Assembly: GCA_963617965.1 (NCBI GenBank)
Contig: CAVEQO010000009.1
Span: forward strand, 1-64,000
Length of the DNA: 64,000 nucleotides
Reading direction: 5' to 3'
Source: UBA6382 sp963617965
GTDB lineage: Bacteria; Bacteroidota; Bacteroidia; Bacteroidales; Bacteroidaceae
The notes beneath the pieces are model-generated. The model worked only from the letters and a program-made list of their open reading frames with translations, was not told where the DNA came from and did no database searches. This document shows, one piece after another, positions 1 to 8,962 of the stretch. The stretch's first letter is position 1. Each line of letters begins with the position of its first letter. The position numbers and the translations under genes were made by a program.

Positions 1-168
1 ATCCGTAAGATCAACACTTTTCGCCGTTGTCTCAAGCTTTTTTTCTTTCCGCACGGACTTTTTTCCCGGCAGTCTCCCCGCCGGTTTTACGACATCCCGT
101 AATCTTGGGATTCCGCAATGCCTGCCGCACAGGTTCTCCGCCATCCCTCCGGAAAACCGGTACCGGTG
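1..168. other. Non-coding start of window
   Basis: I see no convincing gene here. It lies downstream of the 977-residue barrel gene on the minus strand. A 12-base perfect palindrome (ACCGGTACCGGT, 156-167) sits directly after that gene's stop codon. A short hairpin (CCGGC/GCCGG, 66-84) followed by TTTT reads as a weak terminator for a plus-strand transcript arriving from outside the window. Neither is strong. Confidence 0.3.
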
Positions 169-3102
169 TCAGAACTTGTAGTTGATGCCTATTTTGGCGT
201 CCAGCATACCCTCAAAGATGTGGCATCTGAACAGATTCCTGCTGAAGAGCTGTGCCGTGGGTTCAACAAACAGCTCCATGGCGGGAGAAAGCACATAGGC
301 CATCTGTGTGCCGACCTCCAGTCCGAGCCCTTTCCCCGGACGACACGAAGGCTTTGTCACGACACCGGCATTGGCTCCAACAAAACTGCGGAACTGCACC
401 TTGTCGTCCCGGGTGTTTCTGCCTGTCAGCAACGTGATCATGTTCACCATATAGTCGAAGTGCGCCTGCCACAGGGTTCTGTGCCTGTCGTTGTTGCCGT
501 TGCAGGACAGTGCGAGCCTTACTCCCGACAAGCCGTTGAACCAATATCCGTAGGAAAGCATAGTGCCGGGTTTCAGCCTGTATGTCGCACTGATGTCCTG
601 TTTTGCGGAATTGATTCCCATGCCCATCGCCACCGATACGAATCTGCGCTTGTCGGGCAACGCAAGGTCGCGTTTCACATCGTGGCCGCCGAACTGACAG
701 GTTATGCCGGCCAAACCCTGCAATGACGTTTTCAGCAGACTGCGGCCAAAACGGTCAGAGAACGAATAGAGGAACTGGGGCTCGGCAAACAGCTCCATAC
801 TGCCGGAGAGCCGGATCGCCAGTTGGGTGCCAAAATGTATCTGGGGCACAAGGCGGACATTGTCGCGTTGGCAATCCATCCCCATATCAGCTCCCATGAC
901 GATGCGTGTAGACACAAAACGGTCGGGATTGTAGCCGCAGGTAAAGGCACTGGCGTCAACGATGTAATCCAGACTTGCGTTGACTATGCCGTAACGGCCC
1001 CCGTTGACCCTGTTGACATATCCCCAACCGCTGACTCTCCATGCCGAAACGGGGCTGTACCACTTTCCGTACGAAAGTTTCATTGTAGGCCCGTAACTGC
1101 GGGCGTGCTTCATCAGACGGACCGGAGTTGTCAAGCCTGCGCCGACAGAAAAGAAAGACCGTCCTTCCTCTTTCGCAAAACTGCCGTAATAGCCCGGCTT
1201 GTATCCTTTCATGCTGACCTGCACACCTGCCATAAGATTGAGCATGACAGAGTTTCTCGGGAAACAGTCTGAATACTTCAACGCGTTTTTGTCGTAGAAG
1301 CGCACCTGAGGCTCTATGAACAAGCCGTACAGGCTGTTTATCCTGTACAGCCCCTGTGCGGAAACCTGAGCACCGAGATAAGTGTTGGAGTTTTCCTTGA
1401 GCGACATGACGTTCAGTCCCACCCCGGCGTTCAGGCAGAATTTGCGGTCGTTCCTGTAGCCGTGGAACGCGTTCGTCAAGTTCCACATATAGTCAATGCC
1501 GTAGGTCGCAAAACGGGTACTTTTGTTCACGTCCTGCCAAACGGAACCCATGTCTACCCACGCTCTTGCACCGCTCGTGGCAGAGAACCATTTCCCGAAA
1601 GCGATATATCCTTGCGGCCTGACGGATTTCCTGTAGTTGTGACCGGCCCTGAAGCTGAACGGCATACCGATCCCCAAGCCCACCTGCGCAAACATATCGT
1701 CATACCATGACTCCTGGCTGTAGTCACCGTTCCTTTCAAGCTGTTCTGCCGTGTTGGACCCCTGCCGGAAACTGAAGCCAAACAGCATGGACATGACCAC
1801 GTCACGCTTGGGCATGGAGTATACTGCGGGGACGAACTTGTCGCTGTAGAGGTCTATACGGGGTTCTGCCACAAACTCCGTCCCTTTCGCCAGACGCAGT
1901 CTTGCCTGCAGGGCTCCTCCCAACCCCCATGAGTAGTTCTGGGCTTTTGTCGTGGTGCCGTGCATATTGACATTGTAGCTTATTCCGGCAAGGGCATTGA
2001 CGGTAAAGGGCCTCGTCGGGTTATAGCCGCCGAACGTGTTGTGCATGTTCCACACCGCCTCGGCCCCAAGACCGTAAGTCTTGGCGTGCCAGTCAAGGTT
2101 GCGCACCCTGTTGATCCCGCCGTTCAGCGACACCTGCGCACCGACCGAAGGGCTGAACATCTTGCCCACGGCAAGCTTGAACTTCGCCCCGCTGTAGTCT
2201 TTCCACGTGGAGGGACGGAAGTTGGCGATCACCGACGGTCCGCCCAGCACCGTGACGTAGGTGCCATTCAGCCAGTGGCCGTCGTCATCATACTCATGCA
2301 CAGGCCAGCCGTCCAATGCCGAGACGGCGGGATTGCCGGCGTACATTCTGCTTTTCGGGGATATTCTCGGACAGCTGAACCCCAGACCTGCCGACAACGA
2401 CAGAGTGGGACGTATCTTGTACCACATATTGCCGTGAAGCATATTGTAGGCGAGAGTCGCCTTGGACTCCGCAAAGACATAGGTATAGCTTGACAGATGA
2501 TACAGTCCCTTCAACCCAAGGTTTGCCCCCCACCCTGTTTGTGTCTCACCGTTATGACGGGAACCGAAAACGTTAAGGCCGGCCACGCCAATGACCTCGA
2601 ACCTGTTGTAGTCAGGATATTCCCATTCAGACAGAGCTGTGAGATTCATCAGATAGTCAAGTTCAAACGACAGGAACTTGGCACGGGGGCTGGCCGGATG
2701 GTTGAAATACCCTATGCTTCCGGTCGCGCGCCAACCGTGCTCGGGGGTGAGCCAGTCTCCTACAGACCCGAACACGGAGGGGGAAACCTTTGTCAGATAG
2801 CCGTCGACATGATAGCCCATCATCGTGTTTGCACCCACTCCGCCTTCAACGAAAGCGTGGTCAAACAGTTTCTTGCTGCCAAAACGCTTTGAGATGCGCG
2901 GAGACTGAAGAGTGTATTCCTGTATCGCACTCTTGCCGCCATACGAACTGACCGGTCTCGGTTCTCCGAATACAATGTCGTCTTTCCCGTCCAGTGTGTC
3001 TGCAACGGCACTTTCCACAGTTCCCCTCGCAGAAATCACTGCCGACAGGAAGAACAGCAGCATTGCACCGCGTATTCCTTTTTGGATTATATCTCTTTTC
3101 AT
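169..3102 (-). CDS. Large outer-membrane protein of five tandem beta-barrel-like units
   Basis: A 977-residue exported protein that I cannot assign to a named family. Residues 1-26 form a signal peptide (basic start, then AMLLFFLSAVISA). The rest consists of five related units of about 180 residues, beginning near residues 80, 285, 465, 645 and 815. Each unit repeats the same landmarks: a glycine-rich opening strand (VGLGIG or VGAGL type), a GKWFS or GKMFSPSVGA-like motif, a strand ending in DYMxN followed by a GY turn, and a closing LFVEPxxxLYS-like strand. The chain ends in INYKF, a C-terminal aromatic residue as expected of an outer-membrane barrel. The gene is last in an operon with the OmpA-like gene (14 bp gap) and the DUF3575 gene. 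Each unit resembles a single small barrel domain, so the protein looks like an internally amplified barrel. The function is unknown. Confidence 0.8.
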   Translation of the reverse strand: MKRDIIQKGIRGAMLLFFLSAVISARGTVESAVADTLDGKDDIVFGEPRPVSSYGGKSAIQEYTLQSPRISKRFGSKKLFDHAFVEGGVGANTMMGYHVDGYLTKVSPSVFGSVGDWLTPEHGWRATGSIGYFNHPASPRAKFLSFELDYLMNLTALSEWEYPDYNRFEVIGVAGLNVFGSRHNGETQTGWGANLGLKGLYHLSSYTYVFAESKATLAYNMLHGNMWYKIRPTLSLSAGLGFSCPRISPKSRMYAGNPAVSALDGWPVHEYDDDGHWLNGTYVTVLGGPSVIANFRPSTWKDYSGAKFKLAVGKMFSPSVGAQVSLNGGINRVRNLDWHAKTYGLGAEAVWNMHNTFGGYNPTRPFTVNALAGISYNVNMHGTTTKAQNYSWGLGGALQARLRLAKGTEFVAEPRIDLYSDKFVPAVYSMPKRDVVMSMLFGFSFRQGSNTAEQLERNGDYSQESWYDDMFAQVGLGIGMPFSFRAGHNYRKSVRPQGYIAFGKWFSATSGARAWVDMGSVWQDVNKSTRFATYGIDYMWNLTNAFHGYRNDRKFCLNAGVGLNVMSLKENSNTYLGAQVSAQGLYRINSLYGLFIEPQVRFYDKNALKYSDCFPRNSVMLNLMAGVQVSMKGYKPGYYGSFAKEEGRSFFSVGAGLTTPVRLMKHARSYGPTMKLSYGKWYSPVSAWRVSGWGYVNRVNGGRYGIVNASLDYIVDASAFTCGYNPDRFVSTRIVMGADMGMDCQRDNVRLVPQIHFGTQLAIRLSGSMELFAEPQFLYSFSDRFGRSLLKTSLQGLAGITCQFGGHDVKRDLALPDKRRFVSVAMGMGINSAKQDISATYRLKPGTMLSYGYWFNGLSGVRLALSCNGNNDRHRTLWQAHFDYMVNMITLLTGRNTRDDKVQFRSFVGANAGVVTKPSCRPGKGLGLEVGTQMAYVLSPAMELFVEPTAQLFSRNLFRCHIFEGMLDAKIGINYKF

Positions 3103-3116
3103 GTCAAGTTTCCGTT

Positions 3117-5450
3117 TTACTTGTTTTCAACAGGCTGGGCATCTTTGGCTTCCAATGCTTTCCTCTCTTTTCGTATCGTGGTCAAGGCCTTCTGCAAGTC
3201 GGCTTCTCCGCCACAGGTGTCCTCCATCTTCGGGTCCAGGGCGAAAGCCTTTTTCAGCCAACCTACGACGGCCCCGTTGTCCTTTCCATCCACACGGCTC
3301 GCACAGATGGCCTTCAGCACGCAGTCCAAAGCGAGCGAGTCGCCCAACTGTTCGCACAGCTCAAAGGCTTTCCTGTCATCGTCGGTGGCATTCTCCGAAT
3401 CACCGTTGCGGGCCAGAAGAAATACGATTTCGTTCCGCAGACCTGTCTCCCTGACAATTTCATAGTTGTCCCCACTGAAATTGCCCTGCTTAAGGTCCAG
3501 ATAGGCACGGGCCATGACATACTGCCTGTTCCTTTGGGGGTCACAGTCCGTGCGCGCCATTATCATCTGGTCAAGGGTATCTGCCGAAACGGTGTTGTTC
3601 GTAAGTATGCGGGCGCACATCTGGTTGATATGAACCGTTACTGGCACCCTGACATTGCGCCCCATGTGCTTCACCCTCTCGCCGTCAAACCCGTTGAGCA
3701 CCCGCGGATCCGGTTTGCCCGCCGAAACCAACATTGCGGAATAGTCGTTGGCAAACACCAGATAGTTGGGATATTTCTCATAGGCTTGCCTGCACAGTTC
3801 CAGACGCTTGACCGAATCCCGCTCGTTTCTGTAAAGTTCGAAACTTTCATACGGGCTGGGTTGGAATTTCGGATTGGCCTTTATTCTCTGCACGATTTCC
3901 TCATAGGACAGTTTACGGTCTATGGAATATCCGAGCTTGTATTCCACCTTGCGGAGCCTGGGCAGGTATTTGTCGTCTATCAGACTGTAGAACGGCAGGC
4001 GGCGTATCTGCTGCCCCCTTGCGTTTTCGCTCGAATATCCGGCAATGACCGCTTCCACCTCTTCGGCTTCCTTGACGAGGCTGTCCTTGCGCAGCAGTTC
4101 CGCCACCTCGCTCCATGCTGCGACGCGCCCCTCCTTTTTCGGGTACATATATGCGCGTCGGGACTCAGGTATCCTTTCCCTCACCCATTCAAGCAACGTG
4201 CCCATGCGGGCATCTGCCAGTTTCTTGTTGTAGTTGTAGACACCCTCCGGCGAGGCGGTACCGGTTATGGTCACGTCCCTGAACTGGGCATCCTCATCCG
4301 AAAGGATTGCGTCAATGCTTGCCTTGAGCTTTTCCAGTTCCGCATTTGTCAGGCTGTCATTCATGTCCATGCCGGACTGGGCCCTGGCAAATCTGATATA
4401 TATCCGGTCTGACTTCTCCTGTTTGGCAATGTTGGGCACCGGATACCAGACGGCCGTGTCTTCCTTCAGTTCAGTGCCTTTCAGCCGGTATTCAAAGAAA
4501 CGCATCGGATTGCGCAGGCCTATGGAAAAGAGGTCGCCCTTGGTCAGATACAGCAGTTTCGTATAGTCTTCGAACGACACCTCAGCCCCGGCACACCAGA
4601 AATGCCGCTCCACGACCTTCGGATTTGCCACAAGTGCCATGGGTATTTCTGCAAGAACGCCCCATTTGCTTTTGGGCACTTCACGCTCCCTGTACACCGT
4701 GGAATCATTGTACTGCCTGTCTTTCACACGAAACGAACGGGTTTTTGTCCTGCCCACGAAATGCAGGCTGTCGTTCTTCAACACAATGTTGTTGTACAGA
4801 GGGTCATAAAGGGGATTCGGAGCAGTCTGGATTTTTTCCGGCAGCACCCCGTTGAATCCGTTGCCGGTCTTGTAGTCGTACATCCTGATCTGCGTGGCAT
4901 GATATTCCTCGCCGTCCAGCACAAACGGTTCCGTGTAGTATTTCCTGTGGACGGTACTGTCAAGAAAGAACGGCTGGACAATCACCCTGACATCCTTGCG
5001 CAACAGCGTGTCGATGGGGAACTGGCAGACTGTCATTATGGTATCACCCTTTACTTTGGTTATGCTCGGACGCGGCTGCAGCCTCTTGCGCGCCTCCAGT
5101 TTGCCGGAGATTTTGACCTCTCCTATCTCTATGTCCTTCGAAAGCTCCAACTGGACTTTGAAAACAGTGACAGCACCATCAAGGGTTATCAGCTTCTTTC
5201 TGTATTTGCCGGAATAATCTTCCAACAGGAACTCGGTCTTTTTCCCAACCGACACTTCAACGACCAGCTCTCCGTTGTTGTCTGTCTGCCCTATTACATT
5301 GCGGGATGGCAGCTCCTGAACATTGATACTTGCCAGCAATGCGCGTTTGTCATTTGACACCACAATTTTCACACGCTCCACCTCGGCATACACGGAGTGG
5401 CACAGACACACGAAAAGTGCGACAAGTGCCACTCTAAACAATTTGTTCAT
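3117..5450 (-). CDS. OmpA-like outer-membrane protein with TPR-type C-terminus
   Basis: A 777-residue exported protein. I chose the ATG at 5450 because the signal peptide MNKLFRVALVALFVCLCHSVYA follows directly; an ATG three codons upstream is possible. Residues about 25-110 look like a carboxypeptidase-regulatory or CNA-B-type beta-sandwich (the SRNVIGQTDNNGEL stretch). An OmpA C-terminal-like segment, around VTITGTASPEGVYNYNKKLA, lies near the middle of the protein. Its SPEG..N..LA..R pattern is typical of Bacteroidales OmpA-like surface proteins that anchor fimbriae or other surface structures. The last 250 residues are helical and TPR-like. The gene follows the DUF3575 gene by 21 bp and precedes the five-unit barrel gene by 14 bp. 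Such DUF3575/OmpA pairs often stand near fimbrillin genes in this order; none is visible within the window. Role in surface assembly is inferred. Confidence 0.75.
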   Translation of the reverse strand: MNKLFRVALVALFVCLCHSVYAEVERVKIVVSNDKRALLASINVQELPSRNVIGQTDNNGELVVEVSVGKKTEFLLEDYSGKYRKKLITLDGAVTVFKVQLELSKDIEIGEVKISGKLEARKRLQPRPSITKVKGDTIMTVCQFPIDTLLRKDVRVIVQPFFLDSTVHRKYYTEPFVLDGEEYHATQIRMYDYKTGNGFNGVLPEKIQTAPNPLYDPLYNNIVLKNDSLHFVGRTKTRSFRVKDRQYNDSTVYREREVPKSKWGVLAEIPMALVANPKVVERHFWCAGAEVSFEDYTKLLYLTKGDLFSIGLRNPMRFFEYRLKGTELKEDTAVWYPVPNIAKQEKSDRIYIRFARAQSGMDMNDSLTNAELEKLKASIDAILSDEDAQFRDVTITGTASPEGVYNYNKKLADARMGTLLEWVRERIPESRRAYMYPKKEGRVAAWSEVAELLRKDSLVKEAEEVEAVIAGYSSENARGQQIRRLPFYSLIDDKYLPRLRKVEYKLGYSIDRKLSYEEIVQRIKANPKFQPSPYESFELYRNERDSVKRLELCRQAYEKYPNYLVFANDYSAMLVSAGKPDPRVLNGFDGERVKHMGRNVRVPVTVHINQMCARILTNNTVSADTLDQMIMARTDCDPQRNRQYVMARAYLDLKQGNFSGDNYEIVRETGLRNEIVFLLARNGDSENATDDDRKAFELCEQLGDSLALDCVLKAICASRVDGKDNGAVVGWLKKAFALDPKMEDTCGGEADLQKALTTIRKERKALEAKDAQPVENK

Positions 5451-5471
5451 GATAACCATTTGCCTGTTGTT

Positions 5472-6017
5472 TTAAAACGTATAGACGGCACTGATGCCCA
5501 ATTTCAGGGGAAGCAGAGCTTTCTTCCTGTAAATCGTCTCGCCTTTCTCCGATTCGTTGTATTTCTTCTCCTCATAGTTCAGCACACCGGCACCGACTGT
5601 CCCCTCCAGGCTGAAACGCCTGCCCAGAACAAGGCTGTAGCCATAGGTCACTCCCAAACCCAGGCCCCATCCCTGATGACGGGTTTTGTCAAGCTTCACG
5701 TCGTAGGCAGTGCCGAGCGGCATCAGACCCACGAAATGGTGGGCTTGCATCCTGCCGCTGAACCAATAGCGCAGTTCAGGCCTGAAAGTAAAGTGGCGCA
5801 ATCTCTTGTCGCTGAACTTGGCCACGCTGCCCGAAGCCTCCAAATTCAGGCTGAAATGTTTGGACAGGCGGGTTTCCAATCCGGCGTTCGGAGACAGGCA
5901 TAACCACTCCAGCGCATTTGTCTTCAACGCAATTTTCTGGGCTTTTATACTCGGTGCAGCCATTGCCAATAATCCTGCGGAAACGGCAAGCAACAGCTTT
6001 CGTACTGACTTTTCCAT
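5472..6017 (-). CDS. DUF3575-family outer-membrane barrel protein
   Basis: A 181-residue protein with a signal peptide (KLLLAVSAGLLAMAAPSIKAQ). It then has the DUF3575 pattern: ALKTNALEWLCLSPNAGLE, a paired strand RHFTFRPELRYWFSGR, a GLGLGVTYGYSLVLGRRF strand and a terminal aromatic (VYTF). The length is normal for the family. These are small eight-stranded-type barrels found as the first gene of Bacteroidales surface-appendage clusters. Here it is the first gene of a three-gene minus-strand operon. Its promoter (6051-6084) contains a run of eight G, which suggests variable expression. The family assignment is firm; the molecular function is not known. Confidence 0.85.
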   Translation of the reverse strand: MEKSVRKLLLAVSAGLLAMAAPSIKAQKIALKTNALEWLCLSPNAGLETRLSKHFSLNLEASGSVAKFSDKRLRHFTFRPELRYWFSGRMQAHHFVGLMPLGTAYDVKLDKTRHQGWGLGLGVTYGYSLVLGRRFSLEGTVGAGVLNYEEKKYNESEKGETIYRKKALLPLKLGISAVYTF

Positions 6018-6050
6018 GGTCTTACGGTTACAGGTTTCTTATTTCCATCG

Positions 6051-6084
6051 CAAAATTACACTTTCTTTTTTACCCCCCCCTAAA
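6051..6084 (-). promoter_or_regulatory. Promoter with G8 tract in its spacer
   Basis: On the minus strand, TTTA (6084-6081) is followed by GGGGGGGG (6080-6073), 14 further bases, then TAATTTTG (6058-6051), a perfect match to the Bacteroidota -7 core TAnnTTTG. The start codon of the DUF3575 gene is 34 bp downstream. The spacer is 22 bp against the usual 19-21, and loss of one to three G would bring it into that range. A homopolymer in a promoter spacer in front of surface genes is the classic layout of phase variation by slippage. The -7 box is clear; the upstream element is inferred. Confidence 0.55.
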
Positions 6085-6203
6085 GAAAGGCACAAAAACT
6101 TCCATGCTTCCCAAAAAGCTTGTTAGCATTTCTTTTCAGCAAAAGCCCGCAGCAGCATGGAGGTGACGGCATACTTTTTCAAAAGTGCGAGAGGAAACGG
6201 ACG

Positions 6204-7049
6204 CTACACGTCAATGACCAGACCGTCATAGGCAAAGCGCACATTGTCGGGCAAGAGCGCGGAAGAGTCTGAATGCAGTCCGGCAGAATGGGCAAGATGG
6301 GTCAAGAAAGCCCGTCCCGGCTTCAGACTGTCTATTAGCACGAGGGCCTCGCCGATGCTTTGGTGGGTTGGATGAGGAGTCTTACGCAATGCGTTGACCA
6401 CCAGCACATCAAGTCCCCCGAGCCGCGCGAATGTATCGGACGGCATCCGGCTCATGTCAGTAATGTATGCGAAATTCCCTATGCGAAAGCCTATTATGGG
6501 CAACTTGCCGTGCATCACCCTGAGCGGTTCCACACAAATGCCGCAAATGTGCAAAGGTACGTAAGGACTCACAGTGTGGAGCCGCAGTGCAGGAGCCGAG
6601 GGGTATTTGCCAGGCCCGAAGCAATATGGCATACGCTCCCCAAGATGCCTTATCACCGCAGGCTCACCGAAGATATCAATGTCATTGAACACGCAGAAAG
6701 GTCTGAGATCGTCAAGCCCCCCTACATGATCATAGTGTTCATGGGTAACAAGGACTGCATGAACAGGCCCGTAGGGAACACCCAGCATCTGCTGCCTGAA
6801 ATCAGGACCGCAGTCAATCAGTATGCGCACCATACCTGTTTCGGGAAACACCGGCAGAGAGTCTTCATCGGGCCGATAGCACGAAAGAGCACTTTTCCCG
6901 TTGCCGGGGATGTCTCCACCGTCAAATTCCAGCAGGACACTCGAGCGCAGTCTCTTGTCGCGGGGGTCAGATGACCTGCACACCCCGCATCCGCACCCTA
7001 TCACGGGCACTCCGTTGGATGTGCCGGTGCCAAGAAAAGTCAGTTTCAT
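6204..7049 (-). CDS. Metallo-beta-lactamase-fold hydrolase (PhnP-like)
   Basis: A 281-residue cytoplasmic protein. It opens with FLGTGTSNGVPVIGCGC and the CGVC pair typical of PhnP-like phosphodiesterases of the metallo-beta-lactamase superfamily. The metal-binding motif is THEHYDHVGG (HxHxDH). Further ligands are likely in MHGKLP and ITDMS, and in the late LTHLAHS segment. PhnP hydrolyses cyclic phosphate diesters; for this Bacteroidales group the substrate is not established. It follows murB by 9 bp and is probably last in the long leuA transcript. About 150 bp of AT-rich non-coding DNA separates it from the surface-operon promoter. Confidence 0.8.
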   Translation of the reverse strand: MKLTFLGTGTSNGVPVIGCGCGVCRSSDPRDKRLRSSVLLEFDGGDIPGNGKSALSCYRPDEDSLPVFPETGMVRILIDCGPDFRQQMLGVPYGPVHAVLVTHEHYDHVGGLDDLRPFCVFNDIDIFGEPAVIRHLGERMPYCFGPGKYPSAPALRLHTVSPYVPLHICGICVEPLRVMHGKLPIIGFRIGNFAYITDMSRMPSDTFARLGGLDVLVVNALRKTPHPTHQSIGEALVLIDSLKPGRAFLTHLAHSAGLHSDSSALLPDNVRFAYDGLVIDV

Positions 7050-7058
7050 TTGCCCTTC

Positions 7059-8057
7059 TCAGATCCAGATAACCTCGGGGACAAGCGAAATGCCGAACTT
7101 GTCCATGACATCGGCGCACACCGCATCCGCGAGACGGACTATGTCCTGCGGAGTCGCTCCGCCCGTGTTTACCAGCACAAGAGCCTGTTTGCTGTATACC
7201 GCCGCACGCCCGACACTCCTGCCTTTCCAGCCGCATTTCTCTATGAGCCATCCGGCAGGTATCTTCACGCCCTCGGGCATGGAATAGTGCGGAACAGTGG
7301 GGTAATCCTCGCGCAGCCTTTCGTATGTCGCCCTGTCAACAACGGGATTCATGAAGAAACTGCCCGCATTGCCCAGCACCCCGGGATCGGGAAGCTTGCT
7401 TGCACGCAACTGCATTATCATGCCGCGCAGATCCGTGGCATTGATTTTTCCGGTCGCATGGTCTGCCAGAGTGTGGTATGTAAGGTTGGGCTTGAAATCA
7501 AGCGACAGCCGCAGGGTGACATGGGTCACGGCATACCGGCCCTTCCACTCTCCTTTGAAATTGCTCGTGCGGTAACCAAAGCCGCAGTCTTCGGCTGTAA
7601 ATTCGTGTATCCCGCCATCGGCAAGCGACACAGCCTCCACGCTCTCCACGAAATCCTTGACTTCCGCCCCATAGGCACCTATGTTCTGCACTACGGCGGC
7701 ACCCACCTCCGAGGGGATGCCAGAAAGGTTTTCCAAGCCGAAATATCCCCTCCGCAGAGTGCTTTCAACGACACGATCCCATGTCATCACCGCCCCCAGA
7801 CGCAGATGCACGTCATGACCGTCCACACCAGTCACTTCAAATCCCTTTATTGCACTGTGCAATACTGTGCCGTCATAGTCTTTGGTAAAAAGCACGTTGT
7901 TGCCTCCACCTATGTGGAACAGAGGCTCGTTCTTGTCATGGGTGTACAGATAGTGCTGAAGTTCATGCACATTTCCGTATTCCACGAATTTCCCGGCTTT
8001 CACGTCAAGTCCGAATGAATTGTGGTGCAGCAGCGAATAGTCTGTCCTGATTTTCAT
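7059..8057 (-). CDS. murB: UDP-N-acetylmuramate dehydrogenase MurB
   Basis: MurB reduces UDP-N-acetylglucosamine enolpyruvate to UDP-N-acetylmuramate with NADPH and FAD, an early cytoplasmic step of peptidoglycan synthesis. At 332 residues it matches type I (E. coli-like) MurB. It has the FAD-binding GGGNNVLF (50-57), GIPSEVGAAVVQNIGAYGAE, the YRTSNFK motif with the substrate-contacting Arg, the catalytic Ser in GNAGSFF and the late Glu in LVPEV. It lies 34 bp after the lipoprotein gene and 9 bp before the hydrolase gene, so it probably shares their transcript. Confidence 0.96.
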   Translation of the reverse strand: MKIRTDYSLLHHNSFGLDVKAGKFVEYGNVHELQHYLYTHDKNEPLFHIGGGNNVLFTKDYDGTVLHSAIKGFEVTGVDGHDVHLRLGAVMTWDRVVESTLRRGYFGLENLSGIPSEVGAAVVQNIGAYGAEVKDFVESVEAVSLADGGIHEFTAEDCGFGYRTSNFKGEWKGRYAVTHVTLRLSLDFKPNLTYHTLADHATGKINATDLRGMIMQLRASKLPDPGVLGNAGSFFMNPVVDRATYERLREDYPTVPHYSMPEGVKIPAGWLIEKCGWKGRSVGRAAVYSKQALVLVNTGGATPQDIVRLADAVCADVMDKFGISLVPEVIWI

Positions 8058-8091
8058 GGCTATTTGTTTTTAACGGTTATATTGCTGTTGT

Positions 8092-8949
8092 CTAAAGGTT
8101 TTCCACTTTGCACAATTGCCACTTGCCGGAGGCTTTGTGGAAGTGCAGACGGCTGGCAAAGCCCGACGAGGGAGACTCCACGGACACCACACGGTTGTCT
8201 CCGCTCAAGTCCTGTCCGAAATCCAGATTGGAGAACTGCGTGCCGGGCAGCTCCGGTATCAGGGTCTCGTCCCACTGCGAGAGGCTGATTTTCTTGCCTT
8301 TCACTGTCTTCATCTCAAACTCGTCCTCGTAGTCGGGGTCTATCCCGTCGTAGATGACGGTCTCGGCAATATGATTCATCTGGTATTCCTTGTCGGAAAC
8401 GAACTTGGAATAGAAGCCTATGAACCCGTTGTCCGCTTCCCCGTCAATGGGATTCTCCTCTATGGACGTGAGCATCCACTTGTCGTCTGTCTTTTCAAAA
8501 AGGTAGTTGCTGACAAGATCCAGACTGACATCATACCACTGCACGTTCACCTTGTCCACTGTCTTGTCGGTTTCAAGCCTCAAAGACCTGGTGTCGGGAA
8601 AAAACACCGTGTATATGTCGGAATTGTAGTACAGCCGCGAGAAATGCCACTCCTCGGCTGTCACTGTCTGCCGCTGGCCGTTGACCGTACATGGCAGGGG
8701 GAATCTAATCCTTGACTTCTGGTATGCGCTGTTCTGGCAAAACGACGATATGAAGTCATAGAACAGCCCGTCGGCCGCCTTCGGCACTTTTGTCTGGGCC
8801 GCGATGGGGTCTTCCTCGTCTACGGGGGTCGGAACAACCGTGTCGGCAACGCTGTCGAGCGTGTCCGCACCGTTGCTGACACCGGCTTTGCCCCCTCCGC
8901 ACGAAGAGAGCAACGCAAGCAGAAAACATGGAACCAACAGTTTTTTCAT
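8092..8949 (-). CDS. Lipoprotein, probable DUF4348 family
   Basis: A 285-residue lipoprotein. I chose the ATG at 8949 because it gives MKKLLVPCFLLALLSSC, a signal peptide with lipobox LSSC; an ATG 11 codons upstream would overlap leuD. An acidic, Thr/Asp-rich linker (residues about 20-55) leads to a globular part starting LFYDFISSFCQNSAYQ. That part matches what I recall of Bacteroidales DUF4348 proteins, with two related halves (the VNGQRQTVTAEEW and VKGKKISLSQWDE stretches). It is probably anchored in a membrane and exposed to the periplasm. It begins 13 bp after leuD and precedes murB. No function is known. Confidence 0.7.
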   Translation of the reverse strand: MKKLLVPCFLLALLSSCGGGKAGVSNGADTLDSVADTVVPTPVDEEDPIAAQTKVPKAADGLFYDFISSFCQNSAYQKSRIRFPLPCTVNGQRQTVTAEEWHFSRLYYNSDIYTVFFPDTRSLRLETDKTVDKVNVQWYDVSLDLVSNYLFEKTDDKWMLTSIEENPIDGEADNGFIGFYSKFVSDKEYQMNHIAETVIYDGIDPDYEDEFEMKTVKGKKISLSQWDETLIPELPGTQFSNLDFGQDLSGDNRVVSVESPSSGFASRLHFHKASGKWQLCKVENL

Positions 8950-8962
8950 GGCATGACGGTAT

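Noticed and set aside
156..167. Perfect 12-base palindrome ACCGGTACCGGT after the barrel gene
   Set aside because: No loop, no T-tract and no second copy seen; may be chance in GC-rich DNA.
2994..4412. Open frame of 472 codons on the plus strand opposite the OmpA-like gene
   Set aside because: No signal, domain or promoter; the minus-strand protein shows a signal peptide and known motifs.
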